Below the pieces are notes generated by a model. That model did not search any database. It saw only the letters and a program-made list of their open reading frames with translations, and was not told the DNA's origin. From NCBI GenBank assembly GCA_917880885.1, contig OU862933.1, positions 13,173,679 through 13,237,678 on the forward strand: a stretch of DNA of 64,000 nt. Direction: 5' to 3'. The stretch comes from Limnephilus marmoratus (lineage: Eukaryota > Arthropoda > Insecta > Trichoptera > Limnephilidae). Made by a program: the position numbers and the translations under genes. Numbering within the stretch: position 1 is the stretch's first letter; every line of letters starts with the position of its first letter. This document shows positions 31,301 through 43,300 of this stretch, piece after piece.

Positions 31301-34300
31301 GGGGCTCTGTGTCTTGCGACAGATTGGGAAGAAACATTGTTGACCTTCTTGACGATCTTGATCTTTGCATTATGAATGACGGTTCCCCTACCCGAGTTCA
31401 GGTACCAGGTCAACGACCCAGCGTGGTCGACCTTACCATTTGCAACTCTAACATAGCCGGATCCTTGTTCTGGAAAGTTCTGGAAGACCCGCACGGGAGT
31501 GATCACTACCCAATCCTCATTGAATCCTCCAACATGCTCCATACCAACAAGGCTTTCACGTTTCGTAATCGTAAACCGAGATTTGTAACCTCGAAGGCCA
31601 ACTGGACTGATTTTTCAAAGCTCATAAAGCTCTCCATGCTTAGTCTGCCCTCTCCGACTAAAGATAATGTCACGGAATGTTACGAGTTGCTAGTTTCATC
31701 AATCATCGCGGCTGCAGAGACGTGCATTCCTATCAAATTACCTGGCAATAAAGGAAAACCTTCCCCAGCCCCGTGGTGGGATAATGAATGTGCAGACGCA
31801 ATAAATTCCAGGAAGAGGTGTGCTAAAATATATTCTTTGAACATGACCCTTGAGAATTTCCTGAACTTCAAAAAGATTGAAGCTAAGACCAAGCGATTGC
31901 TCAAAAATAAAAAAAGGCAAGGATGGAAAAACTTTTGTTCTTCCTTATCTCCCGATACCCCACTCTCAGCTGTTTGGAATTCAATCCGCCGATTCAGAGG
32001 TTCTTACGTCCCACCCGTAGCTCATCCTCTCTCTTCAGAGTGGGTGAAGGAATTTGCCGATAAATTAGCTCCTCCGACTGCGAGTAACTGGAATGAAACG
32101 GAATTCACATACTCGTTTCGTACTCGGGGGTGGATAGACTCACACTTCAATTTATTTGAACTAAGAGAGGTTTTAAACGACCTTAGAGACTCAGCTCCCG
32201 GCGAAGATGGTATTCCGTATAGCCTCATTAAAAACTGTGATGTTGCTACACATAATTATTTTCTTACACTTTTAAATCTGATGTTTGACACAGGTAAAAT
32301 TCCAACCTCCTGGAAAACCCAATTAATTATCCCCATTCTGAAACCCCAAAAGGACCCCAGTTCTGGTCTTTCGTACAGACCCATTGCTCTTTCTTCTTCT
32401 TTAGTTAAAATTGCAGAACATTTAATAAAAAGACGACTAGACTGGTATGTTGAAAGTGAGAAAATTCTTCCCAGCTCACAGTTTGGATTTCGAAAAACAA
32501 AAAGTACAACTGAAAGCATTTCAATTCTCACTTCTGATATACAGATGGTCCTAAATAATAATCTTGTCGGTGTTTGCGTAGATATTTCCGGAGCTTTTGA
32601 CAATGTTTTATTAAACGTTCTACAGAGAAAATTATTACAAATCGGCATCCCCCGTAAGCTTGCTAGTTTCATAATCAACCTTCTTCTTACCAGAAAAATT
32701 CAAATCCAGGTTCTGAATTCCCCTTCCCTGTTGAGAACGGTGAACAAGGGTTTGCCTCAGGGATCCGTTCTTAGTCCTATCCTTTTTAATATTTACACCT
32801 CTGACCTGCATCAGAGTATCCATCCATCATGTAAAATTCTTCAGTATGCAGATGATTTTTTTATCTATATATCAGGACGAATTATTGCTTTTCTGGAGGA
32901 AATGATCAACCTTAGCATGAAAAATCTTTGCATTTTTCTAACAAATCACGGCCTGGAAATTTCTCCAACCAAAAGCAATGTTATCGTTTTCTCTAGGAAA
33001 CGTGTTGCCCCGTGCATTTCAATCCGAATCGATAACATAATTCTCCCCGTCCAGGTTCAGATAAAATTTCTGGGTGTCATACTAGACTCTAAGCTAACGT
33101 GGAACTCTTACGTAAATCTTATTATTAACAAAAGTCAATCTGGCCTTAACGCCCTGCGCGCCGTGTCAAGGGTCTGGTGGGGAAGCCATCCATGCTCGCA
33201 AAAATTGTTTTATAATGCATATGTTAGAAGCCATTTGGATTACGCGTCATTCCTCATTGAGCCCACTTCTAAAAAAAACCTTACAAGGTTAGACCGTATC
33301 CAATCTCAAAGCCTAAGATTAATTATCGGAGCCATGCGATCTTCCCCAATTAACGCTTTGCAGGTGGAGGCTGTTGACCCTCCTCTCCATTTCAGAAGAC
33401 AGTTCTTGGCAGACAAGTTCTTATTTAAATGTTTCAGACTGTCTAATCACCCACTGATGGACAAAATTGCTGCTCTCTCTGCTCAAGTTAGATCACTTCC
33501 ATATTGGAGGAACAAAACAATCCCACTTCTCGTCAAAAGCCTCCATACTTACAATGCATATAAACCCATTTTAAATCCCCATGACAGACTTCCATTATAT
33601 ATAAATTCATTTCAAATTCATTCGCTCAAACCTAATATTATTTTTTCACTTGGCTTTCCTGGCAACCACGAAGCTCCAAGTAAATTTATCCACATTTTAA
33701 ACTCGAAATGGAGCGGCTGGAAAACTATTTATACAGATGGTTCTAAATCTCCCTTATCTAGCCATGTGGGAGCGGCATTCCACTGCCCAAGAGACCAAAT
33801 CAGTAAAAAAATAAAACTTCATAAAGAAGCCTCAATTTTCACAGCTGAATGCGTAGCTATTTTAGAATCCTTAAAATACATTGAAAGTATTCAAATTGGT
33901 AAATTTTTAATTCTCTCCGATTCCCTGAGTGCACTCCAAAAATTAAACTCCTCCCCTTTCCACTACCCTGAAGATGATTTGTGTATTGGAATCCGCACTT
34001 TTTTTACATAAGTTAGCTATCTCTGGCAGAGAGATCGCGTTGGCTTGGATACCTAGCCACTGCGGTATCCCTGGTAATGAAAAGGCCGATTTATTGGCGA
34101 AAGATGCCATCGATTCCGGAGAGTTTTTGTACAATTTCTTAAACCCCAACGACCTTCTAATCAAACTGAAAGAAAACATGATCTCCACATGGCAGAATCA
34201 TTGGAATGAGTCGAGTAAAACAAAGGGTAATCATTTTTACAAATTACAGCCCACGATTCCTTCAAAACCGTGGTTTTCTGGGCTCTCTTTGAACAAATTT

Positions 34301-37300
34301 TCAACTTCTTCCATTTGCCGTATGCGAATAGGACATTGCTGCCACAATGTTCATCTGACAAGAATTCAGGTTAAGAATTCTGCCATGTGTGAGTGTCGTC
34401 TTGAAGAGGAGGACCTCAACCATATATTTTTCAGTTGCCCTATAAATAATAATTATAAAAATTTCATCCCTGATCTGATCAATACAGGTATATTGCCCCC
34501 CTACGACATGGCATTTTTGTTATCCTCTATTGACAAACGTGTATATAAAATCATTTCTTATTTTATTAAAGTTAATGGCATCAACTTGTAAATTTACCTA
34601 CCGAACTATTCATACATGTATATGTATGTATGTATGTATATATATGTGTGTATGTATGTGTGTATATATGTGTGTATATATGTGTGTGTATATATAATAT
34701 ATTTTTTTTATTACTATTTATATGTATTTAGTGTGTTTAGTGAATTGTATATTATATATTTATGTTATATACTTGTAATTCTCTTGTAAATAAATACTAA
34801 CATACACAAATACAAAAACTCGCACACTCTCTACTTGACACTGGCTAGAACACTCCATTGGGGTGAAAAGCCATTTAAAGAAGAAGAAGAAGAAGACATG
34901 GTGTAATACTTCTTGCGGACAATTTCATAATAGGAGGGTATTTAAATTTTGAATCACAATTAAAATTAAGGTAATTGTTCGGAACAAACGTCAACGGTTA
35001 ATACGCACTTTTTTTGATAAAACTTTTAGATTCTTCTTAATTACCATAAAAGACAACTATTTGCATTCGGGGAAGTTGAAAATGTTACATTTTTAATTTT
35101 ATTTACGTAAATTGAAAATTTGCTTTCACACTGTCAAATCACTCTGTTTGCAGTTCGGAACAAAAGTCAACGGTTAATATGCACTTTTTTTTGATAAAAC
35201 TTTTAAAATTAAGATAATATACACAAGCCCGCTACACAAACCCTGCTTTGCCAGACAAACCTTTCAAAAACGTAGGCTGTTTTTTAAAGTAAAGATAACA
35301 TACACAATCCTGTTACATAACCGTTTACGTTTGTTCCGAATATTTACCAAAATTAATGAATTAATTATTTGTTCTTCTTTATGCCTTAAAAACATTATTG
35401 AATAAGAGTCACTTGCCTAAATGCTGATAGGGTAACTAAACTGTACTGTAATAATAATAAAAAAAAAATAATAAAATAAAATAAAAGACAGAATATTCTA
35501 GAATCCTTCGCCTCCTAAATTTTTTCAATTATTTTTATGGATAAACAAATAACAATTTTATTTACAAAAAAACTAAAACTTAAACGCAATTTTGGTGTGG
35601 AGCTGGTGGAATAAAAACAAAAAGGCTTGGAGTGGAAAGGGTTAAGTCATCCTGAAAGTTTACTGTTCAGGTTCGTACTTTCCCACTCTCATGACAGAGC
35701 AATCTGGCACTGGTCTCGCCGGATTCCAATGAGTGTGTGTTTCGAAGAACTTGTTAATAACTCCCAAAGCACTTGTACATCTGGTCTTTATTTAGCAAAA
35801 TAAGACCCTTAGGGCAGCTCATGTCGTATGAGCCCCAAAATTGCAACCTCTTCTCCCATGGTTTAAACCTCACATAAAAGGAAAAACTTGGCAGCTGACG
35901 TTTCACCAAAACCACCCGCCCAGAAGGATGTTAAAGAGAGAAGAAGAAACCATTGGTGGCAATCCCAAAATCGACCTGGCAATTGCTAACAAATCAAAAA
36001 TGTTGCCATAGGGTGACCAGGTCAATAATAATTAATATTTCGGTACCTGCATACCTGAAATCTTAACATTAACATTATTTTACAATTTACCATTTCACCT
36101 TTTTAATCCAAACTTTATACATCTTTTTTTTTGTTTTTAAATATATTTATTCAGTTTTTAATTTTACAATATTTTATCTTACAAATATTACAAAACTGAT
36201 CAATCAGTTTGATTGTAAGAAATCTCTCATTTTTCCTATTTAATTAATACTACAGTGAAATTTCACTAATCCGGCGCTATTAAAAACCAGAGGGAGCCGG
36301 ATTATTGGAATGTTCGGATTACTGGATTATAGAGAAAAAATCATAATAAATAAAACAAAGCATTTCATAAAGAGAATATACACACTATTCACAACACTTC
36401 AAAACAACAGGTAAATACATATGCACGTGTACATGAGATAAGTTTAGAGGTTAGACTGCTAGATGACAAAGAGGGGCGAGGGAGGCACGGGCGGAGGGTG
36501 CCTGATTGTTGGACGTATCGGTCTATTGAAGTGCCGGATTAGTGAGATTGTACTTTTATACTTTTAAATTTTACATAGTAATTACTTAAAAGTATAATAC
36601 TTAAAATTGAAATACTAATTATTATAAAGTACTAATTATTATAATGTTTATGAACATAATGTACGATAGTAAATTCTACGTACAGTTTGGCAAGAAAGTG
36701 TAGAAAATAAATGATGGCGCTGCGATCGTTTTCTAGTTTTAAATGGCAACACCAAGATGGCTCATAAGACAAAGAACGTATGTTTTAAAAAAACACTTCT
36801 GGCAAAATGCATATTTCATAGCGTATTTGTATTTTCAAAAAATTTGTACAAAAAACTGTAATTTAATAGAAGCAAAATAAAACAAAACAAGTTTTAAGTG
36901 GGCTTTTATTCCGATATAAAAACGTAGGTACTTAAAAATTTAAGTCTATTAATTCAACACCCGACATGTAATTATTGTCTTCGTCCTCGTGTGATTCTTC
37001 TTCTTCCGTATCTTCATCTTCATCTAAACGCAGTTCATCGATATCATCATATATATTACTGCCTCATGCATAATATTCTGCATCAATTTTCATCACGTGT
37101 TTGCAACAATTTTTCCAATCATCAGCACTTATGCTATTACATAATGCCCATTTTCCGTTTTCCCGGTGTTTCAAATTTTCCATCTGCCTTTTCCCCTTCC
37201 TTGACAATTCGTCTTACCGTTGATTCAGATTTACCTGTGTGTGAAAAATCATTAAAATTATTATTATATAAGGGAGTTTTAAAAACACACACTAGATAAT

Positions 37301-40300
37301 ATTCACTTGGAAAGAAAGAAAGAGAAAACGAGAAAAAGGTAACTTTTCTACGAGTTTAATATTATTTTTTTTATTGAGTTATTCCCTTTTTCTTGTGGCC
37401 GCATATTATCTGTCAAAATGAAGTGTCAAAATCAGATTTTTTTACCATAACCTCAAATCAGATTGTAATGGTTATTATCGCTCGAAAATTGGCATAAATC
37501 TTGTAATACTAATGAAATTTATTAAACAAACTATACTACGTACCAGTCATTTCAGCAGTTCGTTTGCAAACATCTTCTAAATTTAAAAGAAGCTTCTTCG
37601 CGTGACACTCGGCTAGGCAGCGTTGAAAAACGCAGAATATAACCCCTCTTGTATCACTGTGTAATAATTTATTCATTTTAATTAAATTCAGGCAAACAAT
37701 GAATAAAAATATTATCAAATCAGCGATATTCTACTCAGATTTAAGACAATAAATCAACCGTAACACGTTGATACACACAATATGATAACACATAATATGA
37801 CAGCCATAGGAAACGTCATATGATTCGGTGTTGCCATAGTAATGAACACGTTTAGTTCCAATTGAATTAATTTCTACACTTTCTTGCCAAACTATACTTG
37901 TACACAATATTATTCTAGGTATTTGATCAATATTCGATCTAGGTATTTGTATACAATATTATTTGCCTGCATGTTCTATGGAGGTAGAATGATTTAACTT
38001 TTGTTTTGATTTTTGAATAAGATGTCTCATTTTTAATATTTTCAGATAATCCGTTAAATATTTCCGGAATTTTATGCCATTTTTTTTCTATCACCGTATA
38101 CATTTTAAGATATATTAATAATAAACATTTGTGCTTCTCTTTTAGGGAGCAGTGATTTTTTAATAAATCTTCCGTCTGTAACAGAGTGGATAATTTCCTA
38201 TTCATCAGAATGGGATGGCAAACTGAAAGATGCAAACAAAATAGTGAAATCTTTTATTCTTCGTCTTACCGCCAAAGCCACTGAAAGTAGCGCTCTATTC
38301 CCCAAGCTCTTGCAGAACAATGTTTACAAGAATACATTTGATTCTTTCAATCTCCTCACCGAAGTGAACCCTTCCATCAAATTGGCTCTGTTAGATGTAT
38401 TGACGGCCATGACAGAGCATGACCCTGGAATTCAATGGCTTTACGAGAATGAGAAATGGCTGGACTGCATCGAGCTCTGTCAGAGAAATCAGACTATATA
38501 CTTTTCCAGGAGAGGATGCACTTTCTTCTCAACTTTGCTCTGGCGACTTAGTGATCAGTCCAATGAAGTGGCCTGCCAAAAGATCCTCAAGGCCATAGCG
38601 ACTCCCATTCTCGATAACAAATGGAAGTCTAGTACCCTTATCGACGATGATGAGAACACCTCCATGCACAATGCCTTATTTCCCTCCCTTAATATTCTAA
38701 CAGAAATACTATACAACGTGGAACACTTCGGAAGGTCAAACATCATCATCAGAACAATGGCCAATAACTTCAATCTGGACTGGCATCTCAGCAATCTCAT
38801 TCAGTTATGTAGGAACACCGCATTGCTCGGATCTATAGCCAAGCTGTTGTATCTCTACCAACTCTCCAAGGTGTTTGTGAATAATGAACACGAAACGGAA
38901 ATAAGTCCCAAAACTTTGCTGGAATTCGGTATGATACAATGCAACTCTATGACGACACTGCTTTCGAAGAGAAATGTAGAATGTGTATTGGATACAAGTA
39001 GCTTCGCTTTTATCTTTGTGTCCAAAGTACGCGACCACAACCATTTGGTTCTGGTGGTAGAGAAGGAAGGCAAAGTGCTGGAGTTTACTAATCAGATAAT
39101 AGTGATGTGTCTCATTCCCATGTTGGTTTCTCTCCGTCACTGCCAGACAGAGTTTGTCCACACATACATTGACAAGGTGGTATCTATAGTATGCGAGCAC
39201 ACAACCCGTCTTCTGTATTCTTTCCGGGACTTGATCAAGGAGAAGAACGACCCCACTGTGCTGGTCAAGGCAGTACAATACGCACTCATCTTCCGGAAGT
39301 ATCTGGATAAGTCTCAAGCCGTCCTGCTATTCCAGTCTTTCTTCTACAGTCTGCAAGACTATGTTCCCTCATACGAGGAGAAGAGCGAAGATGCCTCTAA
39401 TTACGTGGTGGTCGGAGTCAACAATAAGGAGACTGTTAATCTGATCTACACCTTGTTGGATGCTATTTATATTTACATAGACGACTTTGGAATCCATTGG
39501 CAGGAGTCGGTGGAAGTTCTGTGTGTGCATAACTTCTGTACAAGGATTATCAAAACCAGCAACATGGATCCCAAGGTCAGTTGATTTTAATTTACAAATT
39601 GTATGTGTGAAATCAAACCACATCCTCAAAATTCAAAGATTTTATTTCTTAATTAAGACTTTTTTCCAGAGTGGAAGATACTAAAATATTGCCCTAGTGA
39701 GAGAGCACCATTCAGAATCGAATTAGTGACTAGATGTGACGTAGACTCTTCTTCTTACCCTTGGCAATTTCTTTCTGTTGCACAACATAACCCATAAATA
39801 GGGTCACATTCACTAAAACATTCACTAACTGTTTTTGGTAATTATCGGTTCGGACTGGCCACGCTTATTACGAATAATTTTTAGAAAAAAACTTTAGATT
39901 CGCCTTAATTACTATAAAAGGAAACTTTTTGGCTTTGGGGCGGCGGAAAATAATGCATTTTAATTTTCAATTGCATAAAACCAAAATTCACTTCGCGAAC
40001 CGACGCAGCGAAAATCCGCGGCCGTAGCTGTCACTGTTATGGACTGTAGCTGACTTTGTGAGATACCTACATGAAATACCGCGAATCACAAACCATGTTA
40101 CACAAACCTAGCGTAGCCGCTAAACTACTTGAAAACTGGGATGTTTTTCTTGCCTTGACGCGAGTAGGCGTTATAAAGGGGCACATTCTTTTGTATCACA
40201 AACCATGTTACACAAACAAGCCCGCTAGACAAATTTCATAATTACGCGCCTTATCCCACGAAGTCGGCTACAGTCGTATTAGCTCTTGTTAATTTATCAA

Positions 40301-43300
40301 GGATACCAACATAACAGTGACAGTTACGGCCGCGGATTTTTGCTGGGTTGGTTCGCGAAGTGAATTTTGGTTTTATGCAATTGAAAATTAAAATGCATTA
40401 TTTTCCGCCACCCCAAAGCCAAAAAGTTTCCTTTTATAGTAATTAAGGCGATCTAAAGTTTTTTTCTAAAAATTATTCGTAATAAGCATGGCCAGTCCGA
40501 ACCGATATTTACCCTGTTTTTTTCCTCGTAAATATTACAGGTGAAATGTAATTATATATATGACAGCAAAGTCCCCAGAGTTGACCGGGCTTTACGTAAA
40601 AGTATTTTAAAATCAAATGTAGGCAGTAATTTCTTCTTATTTTGAATGACAAAGTGTGCAAAATTTCATCAAGACGTATCTAAATTCTATCTGTATGGTG
40701 GGAAAAGGAGTTGGGGTATGCTTTTTTGAAATCTCACATAGACAGTGACTTTCCTCTTGTTTTGAAAATGCCAAATTTCATCAATTTAGGAAAACTGTAG
40801 ATTTGAATAAAATTCAAATCAACGCCATTCGCCACGGGCTTCTTTATATAAATAGACATTAAGAGCCTTACTGAAAAACCCCGTGAAAATTTTATTTAAT
40901 TGATAAACGGGCGTGGATTTGAAAACATTACTAATTAAAAAATTGTTTATGGAAAGAAATATAAATCGCTTACATAGCCTGATAGGGTAGTTTATCTCAT
41001 GACTGTTTTGTTAATAATTTCTGAACGAATTTTGCAATTTTTCCAACGTATTTTTAATGTCTTGTATATTTCTTGTTTTTGAAGATGTCGTCAAAACAAG
41101 TACCATTTTAGAAACTAGATAAAATTACCTTTTAGATTTTTGTAGCTGAAATATTATTTTATATTTAAAAATTGGAGTATTTTATGTTTCAAACATGAAA
41201 CAAGTTGAAAAAACAGCTTACCGTGAACATATTCTATTAAATGGTCAAAAAATTTTGAAAAATTCAAAATTAAAAAAACCCAGTCCCCTTATTTAATGAA
41301 TTTGGAAGAAAACTGTCACATTACTTTTTATCTCATTCATACAATTAAAAATTATAAAAAGATATAACAATTGTTCCAAGAGAGTAATTGAAAAATTCTG
41401 CCACTTTGAATTCATTTTCGAACAGTGTAAACGTTGATAACTCGAATTTGGTATTTATTAACACACGCACAAGCCTTTTATTTTATTAAATAATCTTACT
41501 TTTATGGACGTTTTATTAAACTTAAGCGTATAAAAGATAATTTATTCGAAATAACCTATATTTTTATGTTAACAAAATTAAAGTAACAACAGAGACATTA
41601 TGACAGCACAGAAATTGACAAAAATGTCGCAAATAATAGAAATTATATTCAATTATGATAATATAATAGTGAATCGATCAGTTAAACAGAAATCATGTTT
41701 AAAAACATTAAATAACTGCGCATGAAATTTCCCACGTCCCAAAAGAAAATAACCGCGAATTTATTGAAAAAAGATGAGCAAAAACAATGCAACCAATATA
41801 ATAATTTGATAATTTTATTAGTAAAGGTGTAAAAATGCAGTTCACCGCGCAAGCGACAGATATGCCGTTTAACGATTGTTAAGGCGTTTTGGTATTAGTA
41901 AGGCAGTAAGAATTATTATCAACTGGACTTAATTCTCATGAAGTATTGTCCTTGAAATGAAGAAATCTAATAACTGTCATTATACCCAACACATACCTAC
42001 ATAACAACTTATACAAGTACATTAAATGTATTCATAATTATTGTATTGTGTTTCAGCTTAGCATTCTGGCCTTTAAATTGGCTCAGTTGACAATAAAGAA
42101 GTTCCTGTCGCCAAACCTGGCTTTGCTGGTCAACTCGGCCCAGGGCAGTATAATTGAGGAAATCGGCAAGAATATTTACACCAAGCTTCACGATGTCAAT
42201 TGGGGGATTAGAGACTCGGCTATGGAGCTGCTCTGTGTTGTGGCGGACATTGCAGAATTGAGTATGTAACATTCTATTTTGTTAACAGGCTAATGAAATA
42301 TAACAAAGGATGACTATCTTCCGACATGATTTTCAGTCTGCAGTTGTTGCCATCTGGTGATAAAACATATTAACTGAAAAATACAGACGTCTATGGATGG
42401 TTTAAACATGTGGAGCAGATGAACGAACGAAGGAGTGTGTAAGGAGAATATATGACAAGAAAAAGAATGGTAGAAGAAGTCGGGGTTGCCTGAAGAAGAC
42501 GTAGCAAGACCAACTGAATCAAATATTTATTAAAAGAAAATAACTTAGTTTACATCACTTTATTTTTTATATTTTATACTATCAACATGTTTCGTGAACC
42601 ATGTTCACTTCTTCAGGAATAAAAGAATACTAAAGTTAAAAAATTAATTATAGATTACATATGGAGAGAAGAAATTGAAGGAGGGGGAAGGGTTGACAAT
42701 GGTGGGAGTTTCGAAGAATTGGGGATTACCAAGCTATTAGAAGTAAAAGGCCGGTTAAGTGGGAAGATATTTAAAACAGGGTTAACAAATTTTTTTTGCT
42801 TATTAATTATGTCAGCTTTGGAATTTACATTTTTTTCTTATTTCTAAAATTTCTAAATAACATCAAATAATAAAGTAAAATCATGAATTAGGTCTTTCGG
42901 CAAAGTTGAAGAATTTAACAAATTATTAATAATGGTTTTACTCTCTTCTATTGGAATACTTGGAAATAAATTAACTATATCGAAAGAAACCAACATAGCA
43001 TGGTTAGGGATTTCCAAATTCTTTATAGAATTTTTTCAAATTATATATTTACCCTATTTCTAAAGATAACAATAAACATTGGCGTAGAATTTTATTTGTC
43101 GACAACGATACGACAAAAATTACTAGTAAAAATATTCCCGGTACTATTCAACCAGCGTTTTACACAAATAACAAATTGAAGAAATATATACTCAACAATA
43201 AAGATAGCGAAATTAAAACAAAAAAATCAGGGGTTTACAAACTCAATTGTAATGATTGTAGTTCGTTTTATATAGGTAGAATTTATAGAAACTTTGAGAT

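Larger units (their letters stand above)
29160..34894 (+). mobile_element. full-length RNase H-bearing LINE (I-group), 5.7 kb
   Basis: Bounded by a 13-bp target-site duplication GACATGGTGTAAT (29147-29159 and 34895-34907) and ending in a (GAA)n tail. It has a 237-bp 5' UTR, a gag-like first frame, an overlapping second frame with endonuclease, reverse transcriptase and RNase H, and a 3' UTR with a TATG microsatellite. The only lesion I found is a frame change in a T run near 34000. It lies in sense orientation in BRAT1 intron 1. Confidence 0.92.
29074..35641. mobile_element. piggyBac-type MITE split by a LINE and other insertions
   Basis: TTAA at 29070-29073 and 35642-35645 flank ends AACCTTTCCATTCCAA-like at the left and CTTGGAGTGGAAAGGG at the right, inverse of each other. 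Removing the LINE (29160-34894), one target copy, the MITE at 34970-35348 and the LINE tail near 35375-35490 leaves a few hundred bases, the usual size for such a MITE. Confidence 0.6.
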
